8,184 nucleotides of DNA, taken from positions 1 through 8,184 of the forward strand of contig JACMQJ010000083.1 of NCBI GenBank assembly GCA_014377055.1. The letters are read 5' to 3'. Source of the stretch: Candidatus Sericytochromatia bacterium (GTDB lineage: Bacteria; Cyanobacteriota; Sericytochromatia; UBA7694; JACMQJ01). The notes below the pieces were generated by a model. The model worked only from the letters and a program-made list of their open reading frames with translations, searched no databases and was not told where the DNA came from. Below are positions 1-5,928 of this stretch, in pieces (the first letter of the stretch is position 1; each line of letters opens with the position of its first letter). Position numbers and translations under genes: made by a program.

Positions 1-119
1 AAATATCAATATCAAAAATTTAATTATAAATAATACTAACATTTTTTTCTTATGCTTTCTTAATTTTGATATTTAAACTGATTTTTTGTTTGGTAATTAT
101 TTAACCTAAGCTCCAATAT

Positions 120-186
120 TTAATGATGAATAATAGATTTAGCAGTCAAAAACTTCTTTTTAAAGCTATGCGTCTAAGGTATTGTA
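120..186 (-). pseudogene. Remnant of a pilT 3' end
   Basis: On the minus strand the last codons before the TAA at 122-120 read FKKKFLTAKSIIHH, almost the same as the C-terminus of the intact PilT at 4642-3563 (FERFLTDKSIIHH). At base level 115-152 matches 3558-3595 in 35 of 38 positions, including an unbroken 20-base run at 115-134 that extends past the stop codon. Further upstream about 169-184 still resembles the YLKA-coding part of pilT, but about six bases are missing between the two blocks and an extra base shifts the frame. An in-frame TAG (176-174) closes the readable part. No homology to the rest of pilT is visible beyond about 190. Two of the three mismatches are synonymous, so the copy may have diverged as a working paralogue before it was lost. 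Confidence 0.7.
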
Positions 187-203
187 TATTATAGTTGTTC
201 TTA

Positions 204-246
204 ATTTATTTCATATAATTTAAAATACAAATTATATGAAATAAAT
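204..246. repeat. Perfect 18-bp inverted repeat, possible operator or promoter
   Basis: The arms 204-221 (ATTTATTTCATATAATTT) and 229-246 (its exact reverse complement) enclose the 7-base loop AAAATAC. Outer blocks TTCTTA (198-203) and TAAGAA (255-260) are also complementary but offset. Each arm holds TATAAT, a consensus -10 hexamer: plus strand at 214-219, minus strand at 231-236. No good -35 box is seen at the usual distance. It lies 35 bp upstream of the peptidase start at 282, so it could be an operator over that gene's promoter, a bidirectional transcription stop, or a small mobile palindrome. No U-tract follows either arm, which argues against a standard terminator. The inverted repeat is certain; its role is not. 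Confidence 0.75.
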
Positions 247-266
247 CATAAAACTAAGAATTAATA

Positions 267-273
267 TTTAGGA
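267..273 (+). promoter_or_regulatory. Shine-Dalgarno site deciding the start at 282
   Basis: TTTAGGA lies 8 bases before the ATG at 282. The other candidate start at 450 is preceded by a pyrimidine-rich stretch with no purine-rich site. The ribosome site therefore favours 282 as the original start of the peptidase gene, upstream of the in-frame TAA at 363. Confidence 0.6.
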
Positions 274-281
274 CGTTAAAA

Positions 282-449
282 ATGAATTTTAAAACCACTT
301 GTATTTTATCATTTGCATCTATATTATTATTTCCTGTGACCTATAACGATATAAAGGCATCCTAAAATAACCACAAATCTATAAAAATAGTAAAATGTGA
401 TTCTAAATCTGATGTTAAATTTGAAACTGACGAAAGACTTTTTACCTTT
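282..449 (+). other. Signal-peptide leader of the peptidase gene, cut off by an in-frame TAA
   Basis: From the ATG at 282 the frame reads MNFKTTCILSFASILLFPV, then YNDIKAS, then TAA (363-365). It continues open through 28 more codons into the ATG at 450. The start has a basic N-region (Lys4), a hydrophobic core (about residues 7-19) and a polar stretch ending in Ala-Ser, which resembles a Sec signal peptide. It is in the same frame as the peptidase (168 bases = 56 codons), and no ATG, GTG or TTG occurs in frame between the TAA and 450. The simplest reading is one gene, 282-1727, broken by a single nonsense change (CAA, GAA, AAA or similar to TAA) or a sequencing error. If the change is real, export would be lost unless there is readthrough. 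Confidence 0.65.
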
Positions 450-1727
450 ATGGTTTGGATGAATTGGGTATCTGATAGTGATAAAGAAGCAGTAATAAAT
501 AAATCATCTTTTCCAGAACAAAAACAGATTAAAGAGTATCTAAAAATAATCCCTAAAAATATATATGCTAAAAATCGTCAAGCTTACAATAAGTATCTAA
601 ATGGCATGTCATTGTTGTATATAAAGAATGGATTACTAATAATGGCAAGCCAGCATTATGGTTATCCACCTGACTTTAAAAACTATTTACCAACTAAATT
701 TACTCAGGAAGAAGTCACAACTTTAAAGAATCTCCCAAGTCCTGAATTAATAAAAGAGTTTTATAAAAAAGCTAAAATTAACGAGATATGGAAAAGTAAA
801 TACCAGAAAATATCTCAAAAATTAATAGATAAATATCAGAATAATTCTAAAGAGATGATTGATAATACATTGTGCAGGTTAAGAGTTAAACAAAAATATC
901 CAGTTTCTATAAGATTTAATAATCTTGAATCATATGGATTAGGAGGTCAAACAACCTTTTCTAAATGGGAAAATAAATTCATAATAAAAATTAATCTATA
1001 TCCTAATGAAAATCCTTTGACTGTATCTAGTATTGTAAGACATGAGTTCTCACATTCATTATTTAATGAAATAGTAAAAAAAGATAAATTATTTATACAG
1101 GAAGCCTTAAAAAAAGTAGCAAATGCTTCAAAAACAAATATAATTTATAAAAACTCTCCTGAAGAGCTACTTGCTCAATGTGTAGGTTTTCTTGATGACA
1201 TTAATTCTCCTGAATTTGTAGAAAATATGTCATATAATAATAAAGAGTACAATAACATTTTAATTGAGCATTTTGCTGAAAAATTTCCTGAATTTGAAAA
1301 AAATAATCTTAGTTTTAGTAAGTTTATTCCAATTTTATTTAAATCTTATAATCCTGATAAAGAAATAAAACGTAGAAAAATACATGAGAATAAAAATAAT
1401 CCACTTAAAAGTACTATATTCAAGAATAAACTTCTTATTGAAAAATCATTGGAAAAAGTTAGCAAGACTCTTAAGATAAATACTGATATTGAATCACTAC
1501 TTAAACAATGCCTTGAAAATAAGAAATATGTAAATAATGATATTACTGTAAGAGAGAATGTATTTTATATATATAAAAACATACTATTTTTACATTTTTC
1601 TGAAAAAATTCATGAATATGACAAAAAAAACCTAAAACTAGAGGAATATATTCCAGATTTATTTAGAACTTTTAATGCTGATAAAGAAATAGAACGCTGG
1701 AAAAATGTAGAGAAAAGATTTAAATAA
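450..1727 (+). CDS. Putative zinc metallopeptidase (HExxH), probably 5'-interrupted
   Basis: The family is not recognised beyond a gluzincin-like zinc peptidase. Numbering from the ATG at 450, residues 198-202 are HEFSH, a canonical HExxH with two zinc-binding His and the catalytic Glu199. Glu238/Glu239 in SPEELLAQ, about 40 residues later, is a good candidate for the third ligand, a layout common in small predicted gluzincins. Residues 1-190 are Lys/Asn-rich without recognisable motifs. After the active site, residues 213-310 and 327-418 are two copies of one module ending in F(K/R)xxNxDKEIxRxK; only the first overlaps the catalytic core. The true start is probably 282, which adds a signal peptide, but a TAA at 363 separates it, so this product may be untranslated or cytoplasmic. 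There is no plausible ribosome site before 450. The substrate is unknown. The gene stands alone, convergent with the AAA/nuclease gene. Confidence 0.7.
   Translation: MVWMNWVSDSDKEAVINKSSFPEQKQIKEYLKIIPKNIYAKNRQAYNKYLNGMSLLYIKNGLLIMASQHYGYPPDFKNYLPTKFTQEEVTTLKNLPSPELIKEFYKKAKINEIWKSKYQKISQKLIDKYQNNSKEMIDNTLCRLRVKQKYPVSIRFNNLESYGLGGQTTFSKWENKFIIKINLYPNENPLTVSSIVRHEFSHSLFNEIVKKDKLFIQEALKKVANASKTNIIYKNSPEELLAQCVGFLDDINSPEFVENMSYNNKEYNNILIEHFAEKFPEFEKNNLSFSKFIPILFKSYNPDKEIKRRKIHENKNNPLKSTIFKNKLLIEKSLEKVSKTLKINTDIESLLKQCLENKKYVNNDITVRENVFYIYKNILFLHFSEKIHEYDKKNLKLEEYIPDLFRTFNADKEIERWKNVEKRFK
1086..1703 (+). repeat. Internal duplication within the peptidase C-terminus
   Basis: Bases 1086-1379 (residues 213-310) and 1428-1703 (residues 327-418) encode two related modules. 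Matching landmarks are KLFIQEALKKV against KLLIEKSLEKV, EELLAQC against ESLLKQC, HFAEKFPEFEKNNL against HFSEKIHEYDKKNL, and FKSYNPDKEIKRRK against FRTFNADKEIERWK. The second copy lacks the HExxH helix and is slightly shorter. The divergence indicates an old duplication and not a recent slippage event. Confidence 0.8.
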
Positions 1728-1785
1728 ATTATTAGAGTACTTGATTTTGATGATTAACTTTTATATTTTTAAATTTATTAAGAAT

Positions 1786-1820
1786 TAAAGTAAAGGCTTA
1801 TTTTTTTGGGGGCTTTTTTT
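1786..1820 (+). terminator. Weak candidate terminator in the 173-bp convergent gap
   Basis: Downstream of the peptidase stop, AAAGGC is followed by a T-run, then GGGGGC (1808-1813) and seven T (1814-1820). A G-rich block before a T-tract is where a terminator is expected, but the pairing is poor: only a few AAAG/CTTT pairs form. The rest of 1728-1900 has no gene. It contains an AGGAGG near 1841 that is followed only by very short frames. Confidence 0.25.
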
Positions 1821-1900
1821 GATTCACATTAACCATTATAGGAGGCATTATACTTTGCTTTATTCACCCTTAAAAGGTATGATTTATTGACAAACGCTAC

Positions 1901-3472
1901 TTACGTTGGATTCAATTCTTTAATTGTATATTCTTTAATATTTCTTGCTTTTGAGCTAAAACTAACACCAATTAAATAAATAACCTTTTTTGATAATAAA
2001 TAACTTTCATAATATTTTTTATCTTCTATTTGTTTTAATGCCTGTTTGGTTGAACTCATTTTAAATTCGATTATGTAAATATTATTCTCTGTTTCAATCA
2101 CAGCATCTATTCTACCTTTATTGGTATGAACTTCGACATTTATTCTTACACCAATTAAAGTAAGGATTAAATAAATAATTGTATGATAATAGGCTTCTTT
2201 GTCACTCATAAATATCTCTGCTGGAATATGGCTAAATATGTCTTTTAATATTCTAAAAAACTCATCCAGATTATTCTTATTTAAAAGTCTATAAAGCTTA
2301 CCAACTAATACATCATCATTAAAAGAGTTAAGGAAACTATTGAGTATATTCCTTAGTAACGATTCTCTCACTTCTAAGTTAGGATAATTCAAAATATATA
2401 TCCTATCTGAAATACTGTATTCTTCTATCTTTTTTATGGTTAAATAACCTGTCTGAAATAAAAGTGATTCTACATTGATATTTTCTATCTCAAATGAATC
2501 CAGTGCTTCCTTTTGCATTTCAATATTCTCTAAAGATTTAACATCAATATTTTTATCCTTTATCAGCTTAATTAAAAATGTTGGTGTACCTGATTGAAAC
2601 CAATAATTATTTATTTGTTGAACACTAAGAACATTCATTATTGAAAAAGGGTTATAGACAAAGTTTTTACCATCCCATGAATAACCGTTATACCATTCTC
2701 TTAAAACTTGCTTTAATTCATGTTCAGTTATATTTTCAATGGCAGCAAATAATTTTATTCTATCATCAAAATAATAATATAATTCTTCCTCTGTATATCC
2801 TGTAATAGTTGCAAATCTTTTATCTAGTGTTATATCTGTTAAATTATTTAATCCTGAAAATACAGATATTTTACTGAACTTGGAGACACCTGTAAGAAAA
2901 GCAAATTTTATATATTTATCTGATTCTTTGATAACTAAATAGAAGTCTTTAACTATATCTTTCATTTGATTTCTTATTTCAGCATTATCGATAAACTCAA
3001 CTATTGGCTTATCATACTCATCTATCAAAATTACTACTTTATCGACTTTTGATAACTCTATGATAAGTTCTTGGGCTGCTGTTTTATAATCAGTACTTTT
3101 TAATTCAATTTGATAATTTAGACCTATATTTTTTATTTTATTAAAAAAAGAGTCTTTAAAACCTTTGACTCCTTCTACATAAACTAAGCCAGTAAAATCA
3201 ATTCTAATGACAGGATATTTTTTCCATTCAATTTTGTCATAGATATATAAGCCTTTAAACAGTTCCTGATTACCAGAAAATATTTCATCTAATGTACTAA
3301 TTAATAATGATTTGCCAAATCTGCGAGGACGTGACAAAAAGAAAAAGTTACTTTCATTACTTGATATAATATTATAAATATCTTTAGTTTTATCAACATA
3401 AAGATTATTTGATTCTATTATTTTACTAAAGGTTTGTATTCCTAAAGGTAGACTCTTTAATTTATTTTCCAT
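1901..3472 (-). CDS. AAA-ATPase-like protein with C-terminal PD-(D/E)XK nuclease domain
   Basis: This 523-residue protein matches the widespread family of an AAA-ATPase-like domain (PF09820) joined to a PD-(D/E)XK domain (PF08011/DUF1703). The N-terminus carries the family opening PLGIQTFSKIIESNNLYVDKT. A modified P-loop, SRPRRFGKS (47-55), is followed by Walker B VVILIDEYDKP (146-156) and FLTGVSKFSK (192-201), which is probably the sensor strand. The central part (about 220-400) includes LREWYNGYSWDG and YNPFSIMNVL, both typical of the family. The nuclease core is visible as GRIDAVIE (Asp456), IIEFK (Glu469, Lys471) and KQIEDKKYY (Gln481), so all catalytic positions are present. Length is normal and the frame is intact. 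Upstream of the ATG only a weak AAGAG is seen. The function of the family is unproven; a DNA-processing, mobile or defence role is an inference. Such genes are often multicopy and horizontally spread, which fits its place between a real and a decayed pilT end. Confidence 0.88.
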   Translation of the reverse strand: MENKLKSLPLGIQTFSKIIESNNLYVDKTKDIYNIISSNESNFFFLSRPRRFGKSLLISTLDEIFSGNQELFKGLYIYDKIEWKKYPVIRIDFTGLVYVEGVKGFKDSFFNKIKNIGLNYQIELKSTDYKTAAQELIIELSKVDKVVILIDEYDKPIVEFIDNAEIRNQMKDIVKDFYLVIKESDKYIKFAFLTGVSKFSKISVFSGLNNLTDITLDKRFATITGYTEEELYYYFDDRIKLFAAIENITEHELKQVLREWYNGYSWDGKNFVYNPFSIMNVLSVQQINNYWFQSGTPTFLIKLIKDKNIDVKSLENIEMQKEALDSFEIENINVESLLFQTGYLTIKKIEEYSISDRIYILNYPNLEVRESLLRNILNSFLNSFNDDVLVGKLYRLLNKNNLDEFFRILKDIFSHIPAEIFMSDKEAYYHTIIYLILTLIGVRINVEVHTNKGRIDAVIETENNIYIIEFKMSSTKQALKQIEDKKYYESYLLSKKVIYLIGVSFSSKARNIKEYTIKELNPT

Positions 3473-3541
3473 TTATTATTTACTCTTAAATACTTAACAC
3501 ACATAAATGCTAATTTATTATTTTGGCTAACAAGTAAATTG

Positions 3542-3557
3542 AGAATTATACAATTCT
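3542..3557 (-). terminator. Small hairpin just after the second pilT stop
   Basis: AGAATT (3542-3547) and AATTCT (3552-3557) pair around the loop ATAC, starting five bases after the pilT stop codon on the minus strand. The stem is short and AT-rich and has no strong U-tract behind it, so it is at best a weak terminator or an mRNA 3'-end structure. The decayed pilT end at 120 keeps the bases right after the stop but not this hairpin. Confidence 0.3.
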
Positions 3558-3595
3558 AATATTTAATGATGAATAATGGATTTATCTGTCAAAAA
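3558..3595. repeat. Direct repeat partner of 115-152 (pilT 3' end)
   Basis: This stretch covers the last codons of the intact pilT plus five bases after the stop. It matches 115-152 at 35 of 38 positions in the same orientation, offset by 3443 bases. The two copies bracket the peptidase and the AAA/nuclease genes. Confidence 0.8.
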
Positions 3596-4642
3596 TCTTT
3601 CAAAAGGCTGTTTATTAGTTGCTTTAAGATATGCCTCCTCTGGAGATATTCGACCAGCTTTAAGCAAATCTTCAATAGCTGAATCCATTAATTGCATACC
3701 CTCTTTCTTACCTGTTTGCATTTGTGATGGAATCTGAAATGTTTTTCCTTCACGAATTAGATTACAAACTGCAGGAGTACCAACTAATAACTCTTGAGCA
3801 GCAACTCTTTTACCATCTACTGTTTTTAATAATTGTTGGGCAACAACTCCTTTAAGCGATTCACTAAGAGCAGATCTGACTTGTGGCTGTGCATCAGCAG
3901 GAAAAACATTAATAATACGATCGATTGTTTTAGCTGCACTACTTGTATGTAATGTACCAAAAACTAATAATCCCATTTCAGCAGCAGTGATTGCTAACTC
4001 GATAGTTTCTAAATCTCTCATTTCACCAACCAAAACAACATCAGGATCTTCTCTTAGAGCAGATTTTAATGCTGACGCAAATGTTTCTGTATCTCGACCA
4101 ACCTCACGTTGATTAACTAAGCACATTTGATTTTGATGAACAAATTCAATTGGATCTTCAATAGTTATAATATGAGCTTTACGATATTTATTAATATAAT
4201 CAATCATTGCCGCCAATGTAGTTGACTTACCACTACCTGTAGCTCCTGTTACCAAAACCATTCCTTTATGTAATTTTGCAAAATTAAGAATCAAAGGTGA
4301 AAGTCCTAATTGTTCAGCAGACATAATTTCGGTAGGTATTTGTCTAAAAACAGCACCAATACCTTTTCTTTCCATGTAAATATTAGCTCTAAATCTTACT
4401 TTTAATTCATCAAGTGGATAAGCAAAATCCACATCATGTGTTGCTTCATACTGAGCTCTCTCTTTATTGGACATAATTTCATATAACAAAGCTTTATTCA
4501 TTTCTTCTGTAAGAATTGGAGCTTCGGAAATTTCGATAAGTCTGCCACTTTTTCTTATTCTAGGTCTGTTGGTAGGTGACATGTGTAAATCGGAAGCACC
4601 TTCATCAAGCATTTTTTTAAATAAAGCATCAATCTTAGCCAT
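3563..4642 (-). CDS. pilT: Type IV pilus retraction ATPase PilT (second gene of pair)
   Basis: PilT is a hexameric secretion-type ATPase at the inner membrane base of type IV pili, where it powers pilus disassembly and twitching. This 359-residue copy has the usual PilT length. The N-terminal PAS-like domain contains SDLHMSP (17-23). The core has a canonical Walker A GATGSGKST (133-141), an Asp box IEDPIEFVH (161-169), Walker B LVGEMRD (204-210, Glu207) and a His box ending GTLHT (229-233, His232). The C-terminal PilT signature is NLIREGKTFQIPSQMQTG (294-311). One deviation is MGLLVFGTLHT, where PilT normally has TGHLVFGTLHT, so the first His of the His box is Leu225. The start is backed by AGGAGA (complement of 4653-4658), 10 bases upstream and inside the 21-bp gap after the first pilT, so the two genes are co-transcribed. 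No pilB, pilC or pilin gene is nearby. Confidence 0.95.
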   Translation of the reverse strand: MAKIDALFKKMLDEGASDLHMSPTNRPRIRKSGRLIEISEAPILTEEMNKALLYEIMSNKERAQYEATHDVDFAYPLDELKVRFRANIYMERKGIGAVFRQIPTEIMSAEQLGLSPLILNFAKLHKGMVLVTGATGSGKSTTLAAMIDYINKYRKAHIITIEDPIEFVHQNQMCLVNQREVGRDTETFASALKSALREDPDVVLVGEMRDLETIELAITAAEMGLLVFGTLHTSSAAKTIDRIINVFPADAQPQVRSALSESLKGVVAQQLLKTVDGKRVAAQELLVGTPAVCNLIREGKTFQIPSQMQTGKKEGMQLMDSAIEDLLKAGRISPEEAYLKATNKQPFERFLTDKSIIHH

Positions 4643-4663
4643 TGTATAAGTTTCTCCTAATCT

Positions 4664-5746
4664 TTAAAATATAACGTTTTCAGGTTTATTAGTCAATAAA
4701 TGTTCAAAAGTCTTTTTTTCTGCACACTTCAAATAAGCTTCTTCAGGTGTAATTATTTTTTTGAGTAATAATTCCATAATAGAACCATCCATTGTCAACA
4801 TACCTTCTCTTTTACTTGCCTGCATAATTGAAGGAATTTGAAAGGTTTTTCCTTCACGAATCATATTACCAATTGCTGGTGTTCCGACCAATATTTCTTG
4901 AGCTAAAACTCTTTCTCCCTGAGTTGTAAACATTAATTGTTGAGAAACAACCCCTCTTAGTGACTCTGATAACATTGCTCTGATTTGAGCTTGTGCCTTG
5001 GTTGGAAAACTATTAATAACACGATCAATCGTTTTGGCTGCACTACCAGTATGCAATGTACCAAATACCAAATGACCTGTTTCAGCAGCAGTAATGGCTA
5101 ATTCTATAGTTTCCAAATCTCTCATTTCACCAACCATAATAACATCAGGATCTTCTCTTAATGCTCCTTTTAAGGCTGAGGCAAACGAATTAGTATTTTT
5201 ACCAACTTCTCTTTGATTAACTAAGCACTTTTTACTAAGATGAACAAATTCGATAGGATCTTCAACAGTTAAAACATGATCTTCTCTTGTATTATTTATA
5301 TAATCAATCATTGATGCTAATGTAGTTGATTTACCACTAGCAGCAGGTCCTGTTACTAATACTAAACCTTTATGCAAATTTGCAAAATCTTTAAGCATTG
5401 GTGCAACGCCTAATTCTTCCATTGTTTTTATTTGAGTTGGAATTATTCTAAAAACAGCTGCAATACCTTTTTTATCTTGAAAAACATTGACTCTAAATCT
5501 TAAGTTTACAGCTTCACTAGTGTAAGCCATATCAAGATCTTTAGTTTCTTCATAAGTTTTTCTTTGTAACTCTGTCATAATCTCATATAACAAAGCTTTA
5601 TTCATTTCTTCTGTGATAATAGGAGCTTGTTCGATAGGTATTAGTTGACCAATTTTTCTAATTAGTGGCTTACTACTTGGTGACATGTGTAAATCGGTTC
5701 CACCTGACTCAACAACAACTTTAAACAAAGCATCAATTTTAGCCAT
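4664..5746 (-). CDS. pilT: PilT-like type IV pilus retraction ATPase (first gene of pair)
   Basis: This 360-residue paralogue aligns with the downstream PilT almost without gaps: both begin MAKIDALFK and the motifs fall at the same residue numbers. It has TDLHMSP (17-23), Asp box VEDPIEFVH (161-169), Walker B MVGEMRD (204-210), a complete His box TGHLVFGTLHT (223-233), and NMIREGKTFQIPS (294-306). Its Walker A is unusual: GPAASGKS (133-140) in place of GATGSGKS. It still satisfies GxxxxGK[ST], so ATP binding is probably kept. The C-terminus diverges (LLTNKPENVIF). Start: GGAGA sits about 6 bases before the ATG. It is the leading gene of the operon and probably uses the extended -10 at 5793-5785. 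A partner role like that of PilU beside PilT is possible, but the sequence is closer to PilT than to PilU. Confidence 0.93.
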   Translation of the reverse strand: MAKIDALFKVVVESGGTDLHMSPSSKPLIRKIGQLIPIEQAPIITEEMNKALLYEIMTELQRKTYEETKDLDMAYTSEAVNLRFRVNVFQDKKGIAAVFRIIPTQIKTMEELGVAPMLKDFANLHKGLVLVTGPAASGKSTTLASMIDYINNTREDHVLTVEDPIEFVHLSKKCLVNQREVGKNTNSFASALKGALREDPDVIMVGEMRDLETIELAITAAETGHLVFGTLHTGSAAKTIDRVINSFPTKAQAQIRAMLSESLRGVVSQQLMFTTQGERVLAQEILVGTPAIGNMIREGKTFQIPSIMQASKREGMLTMDGSIMELLLKKIITPEEAYLKCAEKKTFEHLLTNKPENVIF

Positions 5747-5784
5747 TTTTTATCTCCAAAATTTTCTTGATTCATATTTACAGT

Positions 5785-5793
5785 ATTTTAACA
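5785..5793 (-). promoter_or_regulatory. Candidate extended -10 promoter of the pilT operon
   Basis: On the minus strand TGTTAAAAT (TG-N-TAAAAT) lies about 40 bases before the first pilT ATG, which would give a leader of around 30 bases containing the GGAGA ribosome site. No convincing -35 is seen, which is acceptable for an extended -10 promoter. The rest of the 182-bp divergent region (5747-5928) is AT-rich, with a 7-bp inverted repeat TTTAAGA/TCTTAAA (5848-5854, 5870-5876) and no clear plus-strand promoter. Confidence 0.35.
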
Positions 5794-5928
5794 TAAAACA
5801 AATAAAAAATTTGTAGAGGGGGTAATTTAATTTTGATTTTTAAATCCTTTAAGAGATCTATCCTTCTTTTCTTAAAATTTGTGTAGACTAGGCTTTTAAA
5901 TATGCCAAATGATATTACACTTTAGTTT

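Noticed and set aside
8..73. Loose inverted repeat between about 8-20 and 62-73
   Set aside because: It is short and AT-rich, with a bulge and a loop of over 40 bases; expected by chance at this composition.
363..365. Stop-codon reassignment as the explanation of the in-frame TAA
   Set aside because: TAA terminates the peptidase, the AAA/nuclease and both pilT frames normally, and no other internal TAA occurs in these genes.
1838..1890. Strong AGGAGG in the convergent gap followed by a TTG-started frame of about 11 codons
   Set aside because: The frame ends almost at once (TGA) and has no start codon at good spacing apart from TTG; probably chance or a gene relic.
4467..4649. 60-codon plus-strand frame
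   Set aside because: It lies entirely opposite the start of a clear pilT gene; it is an antisense shadow.
5902..5925. Seven-codon frame MPNDITL ending in TAG three bases before the Dna2-like start and in the same frame
   Set aside because: A second in-frame TAG lies just upstream (5884-5886) and there is no ribosome site, so neither a longer start with a recoded stop nor a leader peptide is supported.
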